From NCBI RefSeq assembly GCF_002916655.1, contig NZ_PPSM01000010.1, positions 1-64,000 of the forward strand: a stretch of DNA of 64,000 bases, read 5' to 3'. The translations under genes and the position numbers were made by a program. The notes under the pieces are model-generated. The model was not told the DNA's origin and did no database searches. It worked only from the letters and a program-made list of their open reading frames with translations. This DNA is from Novosphingobium sp. HII-3. GTDB lineage: Bacteria > Pseudomonadota > Alphaproteobacteria > Sphingomonadales > Sphingomonadaceae. Below are positions 1 through 9,223 of this stretch, in pieces. Within the stretch, counting starts at the first letter, position 1; each line of letters starts with the position of its first letter.

Positions 1-63
1 ACAACCAACATCCCTGTACCCGCCGTCCGGAACCCAAACGGCGGCGCTTCTCATGATGAGATG

Positions 64-120
64 AAGGGGGTCAATTTTAGACGCCGATCACCCCGCTAAG
101 GGGGTCAATTTTGCACGCCG
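64..120. repeat. Pair of 23-bp direct repeats, IS21-type end
   Basis: Two copies of a 23-bp sequence (64-86 and 98-120), starting AAGGGGGTCAATTTT and ending ACGCCG, match at 21 of 23 positions and lie 34 bp apart. Several GGGGTCAA...ACGCCG boxes in tandem are what I recall from the ends of some IS21-family elements, where they bind the IstA transposase. The transposase genes would lie left of the window, so the family assignment is inference. The repeats sit directly before the truncated reading frame at 65-316. Confidence 0.45.
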
Positions 121-316
121 CTCCACAGGTCGAATACGCGTCTCGGGAATTTTGAGCCGTGGTAGACGCGGGTTGTTTCTGACCACGACAGACGAAGTCG
201 TCTGGATCATCGAGAGCGAAGAACCCGAATGCGAATTCGTCGGATCAGCGGTGATTGTCGAGGGGGTTGTCGCAGGTCGAGATCGTTTGCGCGCAGACTG
301 GATTGGACCGGTCTGA
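65..316 (+). pseudogene. 3' remnant of a small gene (DUF5818-like)
   Basis: The frame is open from 65 to a TGA ending at 316, but the first part is only the repeat sequence and there is no ATG. From about 122 on, the translation has clear protein character: a short basic start, then LFLTTTDEVVWIIESEE and an end of VVAGRDRLRADWIGPV. The pattern 'xxGILxRxxxGxxLxTDDxxxWxL...VxVEGxxxGxDxLxxDWIG' resembles the small DUF5818-type proteins common in sphingomonad accessory DNA. I take it as the C-terminal part of such a gene whose 5' end was removed by the insertion on its left. Family by memory only. Confidence 0.4.
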
Positions 317-331
317 TCGAAGCCATAGTTA

Positions 332-1585
332 TCAGGCTGCGCGCTTCCCTGCCTTCTTGATGTCGATCACCTTCCCGCCGCTCAGATAGTCAGCCCAGTC
401 CTGCATCATCCGGCGCCGGGGAGCCAGGTATTCAGCGGCATTGTAAGCTCCACGCACGTCGTTTTTCTCCGAATGCGCGAGCTGTAGTTCGACCCAATCC
501 TCATGGTATTTCCTGATCCACATGGGCGGCTTGCCGAACTCGACCAACTGCTCATTGGCCCAGGTGCTCGCCAAGCCCCGGAAGCCGTGTACGGTTTGGC
601 GACTGTGGTATCCGAGGCGATAGAGCGCGTAGATCATTGTGTTCTCTGAAAGCGGCTTGTTCGGGCCATTACCCGGGAAGAGAAACTCGCCAGGCGCTGC
701 TGCTATCATGGATTTCGCGATGTGCGTTGCCTGCTGCGAGAGGGGCACTAAATGCTCTCGTCCCATCTTCATTCGCTCGGCCGGTATGCGCCAGACGGGT
801 GATTTGCCGCCCAGGTCTTGAAACTCGGATTTGGCGGCGAACCGGAGTTCCTTGGTTCGAACCCAAGTCAGAAGTGCAAAGAGAACTGCATCACGGGTGA
901 TCGCGGACCGTCGTTCGCCCTCTTCCTGGTAGGCATGCAGCTTCTCGATAAATGCGGGCAATTCGCTGAGCGGCAACCGGCTCATATGCTTCACTCTTGG
1001 TCGCGGCTTTAGCGCCCCACGCAAATGTGTCGTCGGATCATTCGAGGCCAGACCACACGCGATTGCGAACTGGAAGACTTGCCCCACCCCTTGCTTCGCA
1101 CGCCGGCTGATATCGAGCGCGCCTCTTGCTTCGATTTTGCGTATCATCGCCAGGACGTCGGGCGCCGTGATTTCATTCACGAGTTTCTCGCCGATGGCTG
1201 GAAGGACGTCCCTTTCCATGCGCGACCAGACGCGCTCGGCGTGCGCGGAATTCAAAGAGCTCTTTCGATTTTCATGCCAGCGCTTTGCGACCTCGAAGAA
1301 GGTGGCTCCTTCCTGCGAGATCACTTCTCCCTTGGATTTCATTGGATCCTTGCCCTCGGCTAGCAAAGCCTTTGCGGCTGTGCGCTTGTCGCGCGCGGCA
1401 GCTATCCCGAGGTCAGGGTAAGCGCCGAACGAGAGCAACTTCTCCTTGCCCGCGAAGCGGTACTTCATCCGCCATAACTTTGAACCGTTCGCCTGTACGA
1501 ACAGGAATAGGCCCTCCCCGTCGGCCAGCTTGTAGGCGCGCTCGCGTGGCTTGGAATTTCGGGCCTGAATCTCCGTGAGAGGCAT
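332..1585 (-). CDS. Tyrosine-type site-specific integrase (P4/DUF4102 class)
   Basis: This recombinase of 417 residues inserts and excises a genomic island. The N-terminal arm-binding DUF4102 domain is visible (about residues 5-85: 'KLADGEGLFLFVQANGSKLW', then LSFGAYPDLGIAAAR). A core-binding domain follows (about 95-190) and then the catalytic domain with R243 (TWVRTKEL), H333-x-x-R336 (VHGFRG), H371 and the nucleophile Y381 (GAYNAAEYL). All catalytic residues are present. I chose the ATG at 1585; the frame stays open to 1759, but those residues do not look like the family. The gene starts 178 bp from the 3' end of tRNA-Met and is read away from it, the usual layout of an island integrated in a tRNA gene. 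The island itself lies left of the window. Confidence 0.93.
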   Translation of the reverse strand: MPLTEIQARNSKPRERAYKLADGEGLFLFVQANGSKLWRMKYRFAGKEKLLSFGAYPDLGIAAARDKRTAAKALLAEGKDPMKSKGEVISQEGATFFEVAKRWHENRKSSLNSAHAERVWSRMERDVLPAIGEKLVNEITAPDVLAMIRKIEARGALDISRRAKQGVGQVFQFAIACGLASNDPTTHLRGALKPRPRVKHMSRLPLSELPAFIEKLHAYQEEGERRSAITRDAVLFALLTWVRTKELRFAAKSEFQDLGGKSPVWRIPAERMKMGREHLVPLSQQATHIAKSMIAAAPGEFLFPGNGPNKPLSENTMIYALYRLGYHSRQTVHGFRGLASTWANEQLVEFGKPPMWIRKYHEDWVELQLAHSEKNDVRGAYNAAEYLAPRRRMMQDWADYLSGGKVIDIKKAGKRAA

Positions 1586-1763
1586 TGGGGGTATCGCTCC
1601 TTTCCCATACTCCGCGAAAATACCCCCAAAATACCCCCACACCAAATCTGGCTGCATGTGGAAGACCATGGGCGCATGCGGACGCGAATCACCCGCAGCC
1701 CTCTGCTTTTCTTTCGATTTTTGGAAAAATGCGGAAGCTAGTGGAAGCTTCCGGATCAAGGAA

Positions 1764-1840
1764 TGGTAGCGGAGGAGGGACTCGAACCCCCGACACGCGG
1801 ATTATGATTCCGCTGCTCTAACCAGCTGAGCTACTCCGCC
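1764..1840 (-). tRNA. tRNA-Met (CAT), elongator type
   Basis: On the minus strand the 77 nt fold as a complete cloverleaf: acceptor GGCGGAG with CTCCGCT, D-arm GCTC...GAGC, anticodon stem GCGGA/TCCGC around loop ATCATAA (anticodon CAT), T-arm GGGGGTTCGAGTCCCTC and an encoded CCA. The body resembles alphaproteobacterial elongator tRNA-Met. A CAT anticodon also fits tRNA-Ile2 modified by TilS, and an initiator is unlikely because the anticodon stem lacks three G:C pairs. The 3' end faces the integrase, so this is the probable attachment gene. Confidence 0.93.
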
Positions 1841-1947
1841 ATACCATGCCTGCCGTTTGGGAGGCTTGATCTGGTGCGCCGCGGCTGCGGTGCAGGCCGC
1901 GTCCTCTAGGGGGGAGGTTTGCATCCGTCAACACCCAAAAAGCACAT

Positions 1948-2511
1948 TCAGCCACGAAAGGAAAAAAGACGGATAGAGCGCCACAGTCCGTCTTCCCAGG
2001 CGTAGAGGCCGAAGCCCCGGAAGCGGAAGGACAGCGGCTGCAACTGAGGACCGAGCTCCGCCTGCAGCGCCCGCGCAGCCTGGGTGGTGACTTTGTTCTG
2101 GATCGTCACGTGCAGGCGCAAGGGCTGTGCATCCTGCTGCGTCAGCAGGCCATGCATGCGGTCCGCCACAACCGCATGCAGGGCGACCATCTCCGGGCTT
2201 TCCACCGCCAGCGCCGTCCCTGCGCCCAGCTTCATAAGGCCTTCTATGCGAGCCGGCGGCGGCGCGGACCGTGCGAGGTCTCCCAGAACTCCGACAAGCT
2301 CATCCTCGACGGAGTGCGGGAGGGCGTGGAAAAGCGTTACATGGGCACGAAGGCGGTTCCGCTCGGGGGGGTAGTGCGCCCGGCGCAGCGCATCGCACCA
2401 GGCGAGTACGTCGGGCGGCAGTTCGGCGGTGACCAGCAGCGGCGCGCGCGGCTTTCGCGGCCCGGTTGCCGCCAAGTTCACCGTCGGCCAGTCAGCTGCC
2501 GAATCCGTCAT
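1948..2511 (-). CDS. 2'-5' RNA ligase family protein (2H phosphoesterase)
   Basis: This protein of 187 residues carries the two HxTx motifs of the 2H phosphoesterase superfamily: H57-V-T-L and H134-V-T-I, each in a symmetric lobe. The two histidines would form the active site for cyclic phosphodiester chemistry on RNA or nucleotide ends. Its natural substrate cannot be read from the sequence. I chose the ATG at 2511, since the upstream extension to 2700 is low-complexity and unlike the family. It stands alone between tRNA-Met and mltG. Confidence 0.85.
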   Translation of the reverse strand: MTDSAADWPTVNLAATGPRKPRAPLLVTAELPPDVLAWCDALRRAHYPPERNRLRAHVTLFHALPHSVEDELVGVLGDLARSAPPPARIEGLMKLGAGTALAVESPEMVALHAVVADRMHGLLTQQDAQPLRLHVTIQNKVTTQAARALQAELGPQLQPLSFRFRGFGLYAWEDGLWRSIRLFSFRG

Positions 2512-2602
2512 CGCACATCTCCGCAGCACCAGCATGGCGCGGAGTTGGGAAAAACACTGTCGCGGAGACTTGTTCCCGTATGGGAGACAGGCCCCTCCGC
2601 CT

Positions 2603-3577
2603 TCAGAGCTCGCCCCGCTCGCGGCGGATGGCGAACCACTTGGCCACGTTGCGATTATGCTCTTCGAGCGTGTTTGCGAAGACATGGCCGCCCGTCCCAT
2701 CCGCCACCATGTACAGGGCTTCCGTTTTCGCCGGGTTCAGCACTGCGGCGATGGAGGCACGGCTCGGGTTGGTTATCGGCCCCTTTGGCAGGCCCACCAT
2801 GGTGTAGGTGTTATAGTCATTCACCGCCCGTATCTCGGACTGCAGGATACGGCGGCCAAGGCGCTTGCCCTTGGTGATCGGATAGATGATCGTCGGGTCC
2901 GCCTGCAACAGCATGCCCGTACGCAAGCGGTTGGAGTAAAGCCCCGCCACCATGCGCCGCTCGGAAGGCTTGCCTGTCTCCTTTTCCACGATTGAGGCGA
3001 GCGTGATCGCCTCTTCCGGCGTCTTGACTACCAGGTTCGATGCGCGCGCGGGCCAGAGTTCCTTGATCGTCCGGCTCATCGCGGCTTGCATCCGGCGCAG
3101 CACGGCCTCGCGCGGCTCGCCCTTTTCGAAGGCGTAGCTGTCGGGAAGGACGGAGCCTTCCTTGGGAACGACGAGGTCGCCGCTCAAGGCCTGTTGCGCC
3201 ATGAGACGCTCGTAGACCATGATCGAGGGCATCCCCTCCGGCACGGTCACGAAGCGCCGGATGACATCGTCGCTGGAGAGGATTGCCAGCACGCGCGAGG
3301 GGCTGGCGTGGGGGGGAATGGCGAACTCACCGGCCTTGATGCCGCTGCCGCCCCCGAAAAAGCGCGCACGCAGCGTGAAACCGGTAGCGGACCGAATGAC
3401 GCCCTGCTCCTCCAGCCTTTCGGCCACAGCCGCAAGACTGGCGCCGTTGGGGACTATGAAGTGGCGTTCCTTCTCCAGCGGGCCAGAACCATACCAGCCG
3501 CCGAAGAAGGCCCAGAGGCTCCCGACGAAGACAATGGCGGCAACCGCCGCCAGGACGCAACCGCGCCGGGAGATCAT
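2603..3577 (-). CDS. mltG: Endolytic murein transglycosylase MltG
   Basis: MltG cleaves nascent peptidoglycan strands at the inner membrane and so ends glycan synthesis. The 324 residues have one N-terminal membrane anchor (about 8-28), a LysM-like part with FIVPNGASLAAVAERL, and the YceG catalytic domain with the signature ASIVEKETG (E198/E200 region), QADPTIIY and YNTYTMVGLPKGPITNP. The length is normal. It starts 13 bp after fabF in the same direction, forming the acpP-fabF-mltG order common in proteobacteria. Confidence 0.95.
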   Translation of the reverse strand: MISRRGCVLAAVAAIVFVGSLWAFFGGWYGSGPLEKERHFIVPNGASLAAVAERLEEQGVIRSATGFTLRARFFGGGSGIKAGEFAIPPHASPSRVLAILSSDDVIRRFVTVPEGMPSIMVYERLMAQQALSGDLVVPKEGSVLPDSYAFEKGEPREAVLRRMQAAMSRTIKELWPARASNLVVKTPEEAITLASIVEKETGKPSERRMVAGLYSNRLRTGMLLQADPTIIYPITKGKRLGRRILQSEIRAVNDYNTYTMVGLPKGPITNPSRASIAAVLNPAKTEALYMVADGTGGHVFANTLEEHNRNVAKWFAIRRERGEL

Positions 3578-3590
3578 GGATCTGCGCCTC

Positions 3591-4853
3591 TTAGTCTATC
3601 TTGCGCATCACCAGGCTGGCGTTGGTCCCGCCAAACCCGAAGCTGTTGTTGAGCACAGCACGCACTTCCCGCTTCTTGGCAGTATGCGGCACGAGATCCA
3701 CCCCAACGCAGCTTTCGCTCGGATTGTCGAGGTTGAGCGTGGGCGGAACGATCTGGTCGCGCAGCGCCAGAATGCAGAAGATCGATTCGACCGCACCGGC
3801 GCCGCCGAGCAGGTGCCCGATGGCCGACTTGGTCGAGCTCATCGAGACGTTGTCGATGGCATCGCCGAACAGGCGGCGCACTGCGCCCAGTTCCAGCTCG
3901 TCGCCGAGCGGAGTCGATGTGCCGTGCGCGTTGATGTAATCGATGTCCTTCGGCTCAAGACCCGCCTTGCGCAGCGCCATGGCCATAGAACGGTACGCGC
4001 CCGAGCCTTCCGGGTGAGGCGCGGTGACGTGGTAAGCGTCACCGGACAGACCATAGCCGATGACTTCGGCGTAGATCTTGGCGCCGCGCGCCTTGGCGTG
4101 TTCGTATTCCTCGAGCACGACGACGCCTGCGCCCTCGCCCATGAGGAAGCCATCGCGGTCCTTGTCGTAAGGGCGGCTGGCCTTTTCCGGTTCATCATTG
4201 AACGACGTCGAGAGCGCGCGCGCCTGGGCGAAGCCAGCGATGCCGATGGGACAGATGGTGCTTTCCGCGCCGCCGGCCAGCATGATGTCCGCGTCGCCGT
4301 CCTTGATCATGCGGGCGGCGTCACCAATCGAGTGCGCGCCGGTCGAGCAGGCGGTGACGACGGCGTGGTTCGGACCCATCAGGCCGTACTTGATCGAGAC
4401 CTGCCCCGAGATGAGGTTGATAAGGCGTCCGTGCACGAAGTGCGGCGACACGCGCCCCGGGCCCTTCTCGGCCAGCACCAGCGATTCGCTTTCGATGCCC
4501 GGAAGGCCGCCGATCCCCGAACCGATCGAGCAGCCCGCCATGAGGCGAGTCGCTTCATCCATGTCCGTGAGGCCGGCATCTTCGATCGCCTGGCCTGCAG
4601 CATCGATGCCGAAGACGATGAACGGGTCTACCTGGCGCTGGACCTTGTGGTCGACGCGCTTGTTGGCATCGAAGCCATATTCGTGATCGGCCGGCTTCAC
4701 CTCGGCGGCGATGCGGCACTTCTGGTCCGATGCGTCGAACCGGGTGATCGGTCCCGCACCCGACTTGCCGGCGAGGATGTTGGCCCAGGTGGTCTCCACA
4801 TCGCCACCAAGAGGGGTGACGAGACCAAGTCCGGTTACGACGACACGACGCAT
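3591..4853 (-). CDS. fabF: Beta-ketoacyl-ACP synthase II (FabF)
   Basis: FabF condenses malonyl-ACP with acyl-ACP in fatty-acid elongation. The 420 residues show the thiolase-fold active site: C169 in VVTACSTGAH, the first His in NAHGTSTPLGD and the second in SAIGHLLGGAGAVES. The C-terminus NNSFGFGGTNASLV is typical. The ATG at 4853 gives MRRVVVTGLGLVTPLG, the expected N-terminus. It lies 170 bp downstream of acpP, its carrier substrate, and is followed by mltG. Confidence 0.97.
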   Translation of the reverse strand: MRRVVVTGLGLVTPLGGDVETTWANILAGKSGAGPITRFDASDQKCRIAAEVKPADHEYGFDANKRVDHKVQRQVDPFIVFGIDAAGQAIEDAGLTDMDEATRLMAGCSIGSGIGGLPGIESESLVLAEKGPGRVSPHFVHGRLINLISGQVSIKYGLMGPNHAVVTACSTGAHSIGDAARMIKDGDADIMLAGGAESTICPIGIAGFAQARALSTSFNDEPEKASRPYDKDRDGFLMGEGAGVVVLEEYEHAKARGAKIYAEVIGYGLSGDAYHVTAPHPEGSGAYRSMAMALRKAGLEPKDIDYINAHGTSTPLGDELELGAVRRLFGDAIDNVSMSSTKSAIGHLLGGAGAVESIFCILALRDQIVPPTLNLDNPSESCVGVDLVPHTAKKREVRAVLNNSFGFGGTNASLVMRKID

Positions 4854-5022
4854 ATGATCTCCGAAACTCTAACTACAGCCCGGTAACGGCGTCGCGCTGA
4901 ACACGCTTGGCCGAAACGGCAACAGGCCCGCCCCCTTAGAGGTCGAGCCTGTCGATTTCAATCCGGTGTTGCACCCCTGCCCCATTCACTCGGAACGGAG
5001 CAAGGGCATGCGACCCGCGAGA

Positions 5023-5259
5023 TCAGCCCTTGTTCTCTTCGATGTACTTGATGGCATCGGAGACAGTGCTGATCTTTTCAGCGGCATCGTCGGGAATCTC
5101 GACGCCGAATTCTTCTTCGAAGGCCATGACCAGCTCGACGATGTCGAGCGAGTCTGCGCCCAGATCGTCGATGAAGCTCGCGTCCTCGGTCACCTTCTCA
5201 GCTTCGACGCCAAGATGTTCGACGACGATCTTCTTAACCCGATCGGCGGTATCGCTCAT
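5023..5259 (-). CDS. acpP: Acyl carrier protein
   Basis: This acidic protein of 78 residues carries the phosphopantetheine site DSLD with S37 ([18 protein letters not shown]). It shuttles acyl chains through fatty-acid synthesis and supplies lipid A and phospholipid enzymes. I chose the ATG at 5259 because MSDTADRV is the family's usual start; the frame extends upstream to 5334 without matching. First gene of the acpP-fabF-mltG group. The 243 bp before it, up to the aspS stop, hold no further gene. Confidence 0.97.
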   Translation of the reverse strand: MSDTADRVKKIVVEHLGVEAEKVTEDASFIDDLGADSLDIVELVMAFEEEFGVEIPDDAAEKISTVSDAIKYIEENKG

Positions 5260-5502
5260 TTGTATAGACCCCTTCAAAACTATGCGGGTTTGAATCTCGA
5301 CAGCCGCCCTAAAGACTGGTGGCGACGCTGGCAAGGGCCTTGACTGAAACGCAGCCCCCTTCCTCGCATCCCGTTATCCCCGATCTGGAGATTGCCTTCC
5401 GGGCGTCCCGCCCCGAGCCATCGGCGACGGCTCGGCTGCGCACCATCGGCCTTGAACGGGCACCGCCGCCGGATCAAGCCCCGGACGGCGGAACCCCGTG
5501 GA

Positions 5503-7323
5503 TCATTCGGGCGCGACGACCTTCCCCTGCGCAGGAGCCGCCGGCTTCACCGGCTCCACTACACGCAGGTGCAGTTCGCGCAGTTGCTTGGCTTCGGCCG
5601 AGCTCGGCGCGTTCATCAGCAGGTCCTCAGCGCGCTGATTCATGGGGAACAGCGTGATTTCACGCAGGTTCTGCGCCCCACAAAGCAGCATGACGATGCG
5701 ATCGACGCCGGCGGCCATGCCGCCGTGCGGCGGAGCGCCGTACTGGAAGGCGCGGTAGAGGCCGCCGAACCGCTCCTCGACGTCCGCCTTGGACAGTCCC
5801 ACCTTCTCGAACGCCGCGACCATCAGCTCGGGCGACTGATTACGGATCGAACCCGAGGCAATCTCATAGCCGTTGCAGACAAGGTCGTACTGATAGGCCT
5901 TGATGGTGAGCGGATCCTGGTTTTCCAGCGCATCCATCCCGCCCTGAGGCATCGAGAACGGGTTATGGGCGAAGTCGACCTTCTTGTTGTCCTCGTCCCA
6001 TTCAAAGAAGGGGAAGTCGACGATCCAGCACAGCTCAAAGCGGTCCCTGTCGATAAGGTCGAGCTGTTCCGCCACGCGGGTGCGCGCGAGACCGGCGAGC
6101 TTCGCTGCCTGCTCTTCCTTGCCCGCAGCGAAGAACACGCCGTCGTTGGGGCCAAGGCCCAGCGCCTCGACCAGCGCGGCCGTCTTTTCCTCGCCATGGT
6201 TCTTGGCGATGGGACCGCCCGGCACGCCCTCCTTGATATTGATGTAGCCAAGGCCCGAATAGCCTTCGCCGCGCGCCCACACGTTCATGTCGTCGAAGAA
6301 CTTGCGGCTGCCCGCACCGGCGCCCGGCGCGGGGATCGCGCGAATCGTGCCGCCGTTGGCGACGATGCCAGCAAAGATGCCGAAGCCCGATTCAACGAAG
6401 TGCGCCGTCACGTCCTTGATGATGAGCGGATTGCGCAGGTCAGGCTTGTCCGAGCCGTAATCCAGCATCGCCTGCGCGTGCGGAATGCGGCGGAACTCAC
6501 CGGCGGGCGTCACCGGCTTGTCGCCGGCGAACTCGGCAAACGTCGCGCGCAGCACCGGCTCCATCGTCTCCCAGACTTCTTCCTGAGTCACGAAGCTCAT
6601 TTCGAGATCGAGCTGGTAGAATTCGCCCGGCAGGCGGTCTGCGCGCGGGTCTTCGTCGCGGAAGCAGGGCGCGATCTGGAAGTAGCGGTCGAACCCAGCG
6701 ACCATAAGCAGTTGCTTATACTGCTGCGGCGCCTGCGGCAGGGCGTAGAACTTGCCCGCGTGGATGCGGCTGGGCACCAGGAAGTCGCGCGCGCCTTCCG
6801 GGCTGGAAGCCGTCAGGATCGGCGTCGAGTATTCGGTGAAGCCGGTGTCCTCCATGCGGCGGCGCATGTCGCGGATGATCTGCGTGCGCTTGACGATGTT
6901 GGCGTGCAGCGTCTCGCGGCGCAGGTCGAGGAAGCGGTACTTGAGGCGGATGTCCTCGGGATACTCCTGCTCGCCCGCGACGGGCATCGGCAGTTCCTCT
7001 GCCTTTGACAGCACCGTGGCCGAACGGGCGTAAACCTCGATCGCGCCGGTCGCCAGGTTGGCGTTGACCGTCCCTTCGGACCGCGCCTTCACGCTGCCCT
7101 CGATCGTGACGACGCTTTCGGCACGAAGCGAATCGAGCACGGCCAGCGCGGGACTGTCGACGTCGGCTACCACCTGGGTCATGCCGTAGTGATCGCGCAG
7201 GTCCACGAACAGAACGCCGCCGTGGTCGCGCTTGCGATGGACCCAGCCCGAGAGGCGGACGGTCTGGCCGACCTCGGCCGCGCTCAGGGCGCCGCAGGTA
7301 TGGGAGCGGTAGGGATGGGTCAT
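5503..7323 (-). CDS. aspS: Aspartyl-tRNA synthetase, probably non-discriminating
   Basis: This class II synthetase has 606 residues: an OB-fold anticodon domain (about 1-105), motif 2 around [19 protein letters not shown], the bacterial GAD insertion (about 290-420) and motif 3 with GVDRIVMLL. The C-terminal tail of about 25 residues is Ala/Pro-rich. In the anticodon domain the sequence [10 protein letters not shown] has His34 where discriminating enzymes such as E. coli's have Leu. This resembles the Pseudomonas aeruginosa-type enzyme that also charges tRNA-Asn with Asp, to be amidated by GatCAB. Activity is certain; the non-discriminating label is inference. Confidence 0.96.
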   Translation of the reverse strand: MTHPYRSHTCGALSAAEVGQTVRLSGWVHRKRDHGGVLFVDLRDHYGMTQVVADVDSPALAVLDSLRAESVVTIEGSVKARSEGTVNANLATGAIEVYARSATVLSKAEELPMPVAGEQEYPEDIRLKYRFLDLRRETLHANIVKRTQIIRDMRRRMEDTGFTEYSTPILTASSPEGARDFLVPSRIHAGKFYALPQAPQQYKQLLMVAGFDRYFQIAPCFRDEDPRADRLPGEFYQLDLEMSFVTQEEVWETMEPVLRATFAEFAGDKPVTPAGEFRRIPHAQAMLDYGSDKPDLRNPLIIKDVTAHFVESGFGIFAGIVANGGTIRAIPAPGAGAGSRKFFDDMNVWARGEGYSGLGYINIKEGVPGGPIAKNHGEEKTAALVEALGLGPNDGVFFAAGKEEQAAKLAGLARTRVAEQLDLIDRDRFELCWIVDFPFFEWDEDNKKVDFAHNPFSMPQGGMDALENQDPLTIKAYQYDLVCNGYEIASGSIRNQSPELMVAAFEKVGLSKADVEERFGGLYRAFQYGAPPHGGMAAGVDRIVMLLCGAQNLREITLFPMNQRAEDLLMNAPSSAEAKQLRELHLRVVEPVKPAAPAQGKVVAPE

Positions 7324-7539
7324 GATAGGCTCTTTTTATCGTATGGGATAATGCCGGCCCCACTAGTCGACTGCCGCCGTGATTTCCAGATGCGGATTCG
7401 CGCAAATCCGAAGCCCGCAGCCGGCACGGCCGATACGTCCCGCGGCTGAAGCCCGCCCGATCGGCTGTAAGCTAAGGTTAACCGCCAAGCTGGTATTGAG
7501 CGCGTTACGGGTGAACAGGCAAAAAGTAGGACAAGGTTG

Positions 7540-7875
7540 ATGCGCGCGGAACGCAAGCGGGAAGAGGAGTTCCATCAGAGCGACGAAAGCTTCGCCTTTC
7601 CGGCGTGGGCCGACGCGCCGATCGCTGTCCGGGGCAGCTCACACCTGCCGTTGATGTCGCTCGTACCGCGCGCGGATCTGGCGCAGCAGCCGCCCGCCGG
7701 CGAGTCCGAGGCCGCCGACAGCGCTGGCGATGCGCAGATGTCGTACTCCCCGCAATCGCAGGATCACACCTCCGGTTCGCAGTTGCGCCGCCGGCTGGTT
7801 ACGCCGGAAAGCCTCGCCGATTTTGCGCAGAACGACAAACCCGGCTTCTTCCGGAGAATGTTCGGTCGGAAATAA
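7540..7875 (+). CDS. Hypothetical protein before rnd
   Basis: This is a hydrophilic protein of 111 residues with no membrane segment. It has a charged start (MRAERKREEEFHQSDESF), a middle rich in Ser, Gln and Ala, and an ordered-looking end (TPESLADFAQNDKPGFFRRMFGRK) that could bind membrane or a partner. An AGGACAAGG stretch lies just before the ATG at 7540; an in-frame TTG precedes it at 7537. It is codirectional with rnd, 65 bp upstream of it. I do not recognise a family. Confidence 0.65.
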   Translation: MRAERKREEEFHQSDESFAFPAWADAPIAVRGSSHLPLMSLVPRADLAQQPPAGESEAADSAGDAQMSYSPQSQDHTSGSQLRRRLVTPESLADFAQNDKPGFFRRMFGRK

Positions 7876-7940
7876 ACTGCGACGAAAGCGCAACAGCAGG
7901 CGTTGATCCCCCGCGCCGTTAGGCGTAACGCCTCGCTTCA

Positions 7941-9149
7941 ATGAAAATTCATCCGCTGATAACAAAGACCGACGAGCTCGCAGCGCTGTGCGAACGTCTT
8001 GCGAAGTCTGATTTCGTGAGCGTGGACACCGAGTTCATGCGCGAGAACACGTACTGGCCTGAACTGTGCCTCGTGCAGATCGCCAACACCGAAGAAGCGG
8101 CGGCGGTCGATCCATTGGCTGACGGTCTCGACATGACGCCGCTGCTGGACCTGCTCACGAAGAACGAGGATGTCCTCAAGGTCTTCCACGCGGGCGGGCA
8201 GGACGTGGAGATCATCTATAACGCCACCGGCCGCACTCCTCACCCGATCTTCGACACGCAGATCGCGATGATGGCCATCAGCCAGTCCGAGCAGATCGGG
8301 TATTCCAACCTCGTCGAATCCTGGCAGGGCGTCACGATCGACAAGGGGGCGCGGTTCACCGATTGGTCGCGCCGACCGCTGACGGACCGCCAGATCGAAT
8401 ACGCCATCGGGGACGTCACATATCTCTCAAAGATCTTCCCCAAGATTCTGAAACGGTTGGTGAAGACCGGACGCGGCGAATGGCTTGACCAGGAGATGGA
8501 AAAGCTGGCGGATCCGGAAAACTACCGTAACGAGCCCGCGGAAGCCTGGAAGCGCATCAAGGCGCCGGGTCGCAATCCGCAGGTGCTCGGGCGGCTTCGC
8601 GCGATCGCGGAATGGCGCGAACTCGAAGCGCAGAACAAGAACATCCCGCGTGGGCGCATCGCCCGCGACGAGACGCTGGCCGATATCGCCAGCCACCCAC
8701 CCAAGCAGCAGGCCGATCTGGCGAAGGTGCGCGGGTTGTCCCAGGGCTGGAAAGACAACGAGATCGGCCGCAGGTTGATGAGCGCCATCGCCAAGGCCGA
8801 ACCGCTTGCAGAGGATGAGCTGCCGCCTCGTGCACCGCGCGGCGCGCCGCTGGGCAAGGAAGGCGCCCTCGTCGCCGACCTACTGAAGCTCCTTCTCAAG
8901 ATCCGCGCGCGTGAAATCGACGCCGCAGCCCGCCTGCTCGCCCGCAGCGACGAGCTGGAGATGCTGGCCGCGGGCGTTCGCAAGAACCTATCGGTTCTCG
9001 AAGGCTGGCGTTATGACGTGTTCGGCCATGACGCGCTTGATCTGGTCGAGGGCAAGCTTGCTTTCGCGGTGGAGAACGGCAAGCTGAAGATGACGCGGGT
9101 CGAAGTGGCTGCAGCGCCCGAAGCGGCAGGACAGGAAGCGACGGGATAG
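7941..9149 (+). CDS. rnd: Ribonuclease D
   Basis: RNase D is a 3'-5' exonuclease that trims tRNA and other small RNA precursors. The 402 residues hold a DEDDy nuclease domain with D29/E31 (SVDTEFMRE), D88 (FHAGGQDVEI) and Y154-x3-D158 (YAIGDVTYL). An HRDC-like RNA-binding part follows, from about 205 (LRAIAEWRELEAQNKNIPR). Complete and of usual length, with a short Ala-rich tail. Monocistronic or read with the small gene upstream. Confidence 0.95.
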   Translation: MKIHPLITKTDELAALCERLAKSDFVSVDTEFMRENTYWPELCLVQIANTEEAAAVDPLADGLDMTPLLDLLTKNEDVLKVFHAGGQDVEIIYNATGRTPHPIFDTQIAMMAISQSEQIGYSNLVESWQGVTIDKGARFTDWSRRPLTDRQIEYAIGDVTYLSKIFPKILKRLVKTGRGEWLDQEMEKLADPENYRNEPAEAWKRIKAPGRNPQVLGRLRAIAEWRELEAQNKNIPRGRIARDETLADIASHPPKQQADLAKVRGLSQGWKDNEIGRRLMSAIAKAEPLAEDELPPRAPRGAPLGKEGALVADLLKLLLKIRAREIDAAARLLARSDELEMLAAGVRKNLSVLEGWRYDVFGHDALDLVEGKLAFAVENGKLKMTRVEVAAAPEAAGQEATG

Positions 9150-9223
9150 GACGTTTGACCTCCTGCCGCAGCGCACAATCAAATGTGCTGGCGACGGCGT
9201 GACACTCGTGCAATAGCGGTGTC

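Noticed and set aside
3219..4886. Open frame of 555 codons opposite fabF and mltG
   Set aside because: Antisense shadow across two certain genes, Arg-rich and without domain signs.
5392..7008. Long open frame on the + strand opposite aspS (538 codons)
   Set aside because: It is fully antisense to a complete aspS; the GC-rich third positions of the real gene keep it open. No motifs or ribosome site.
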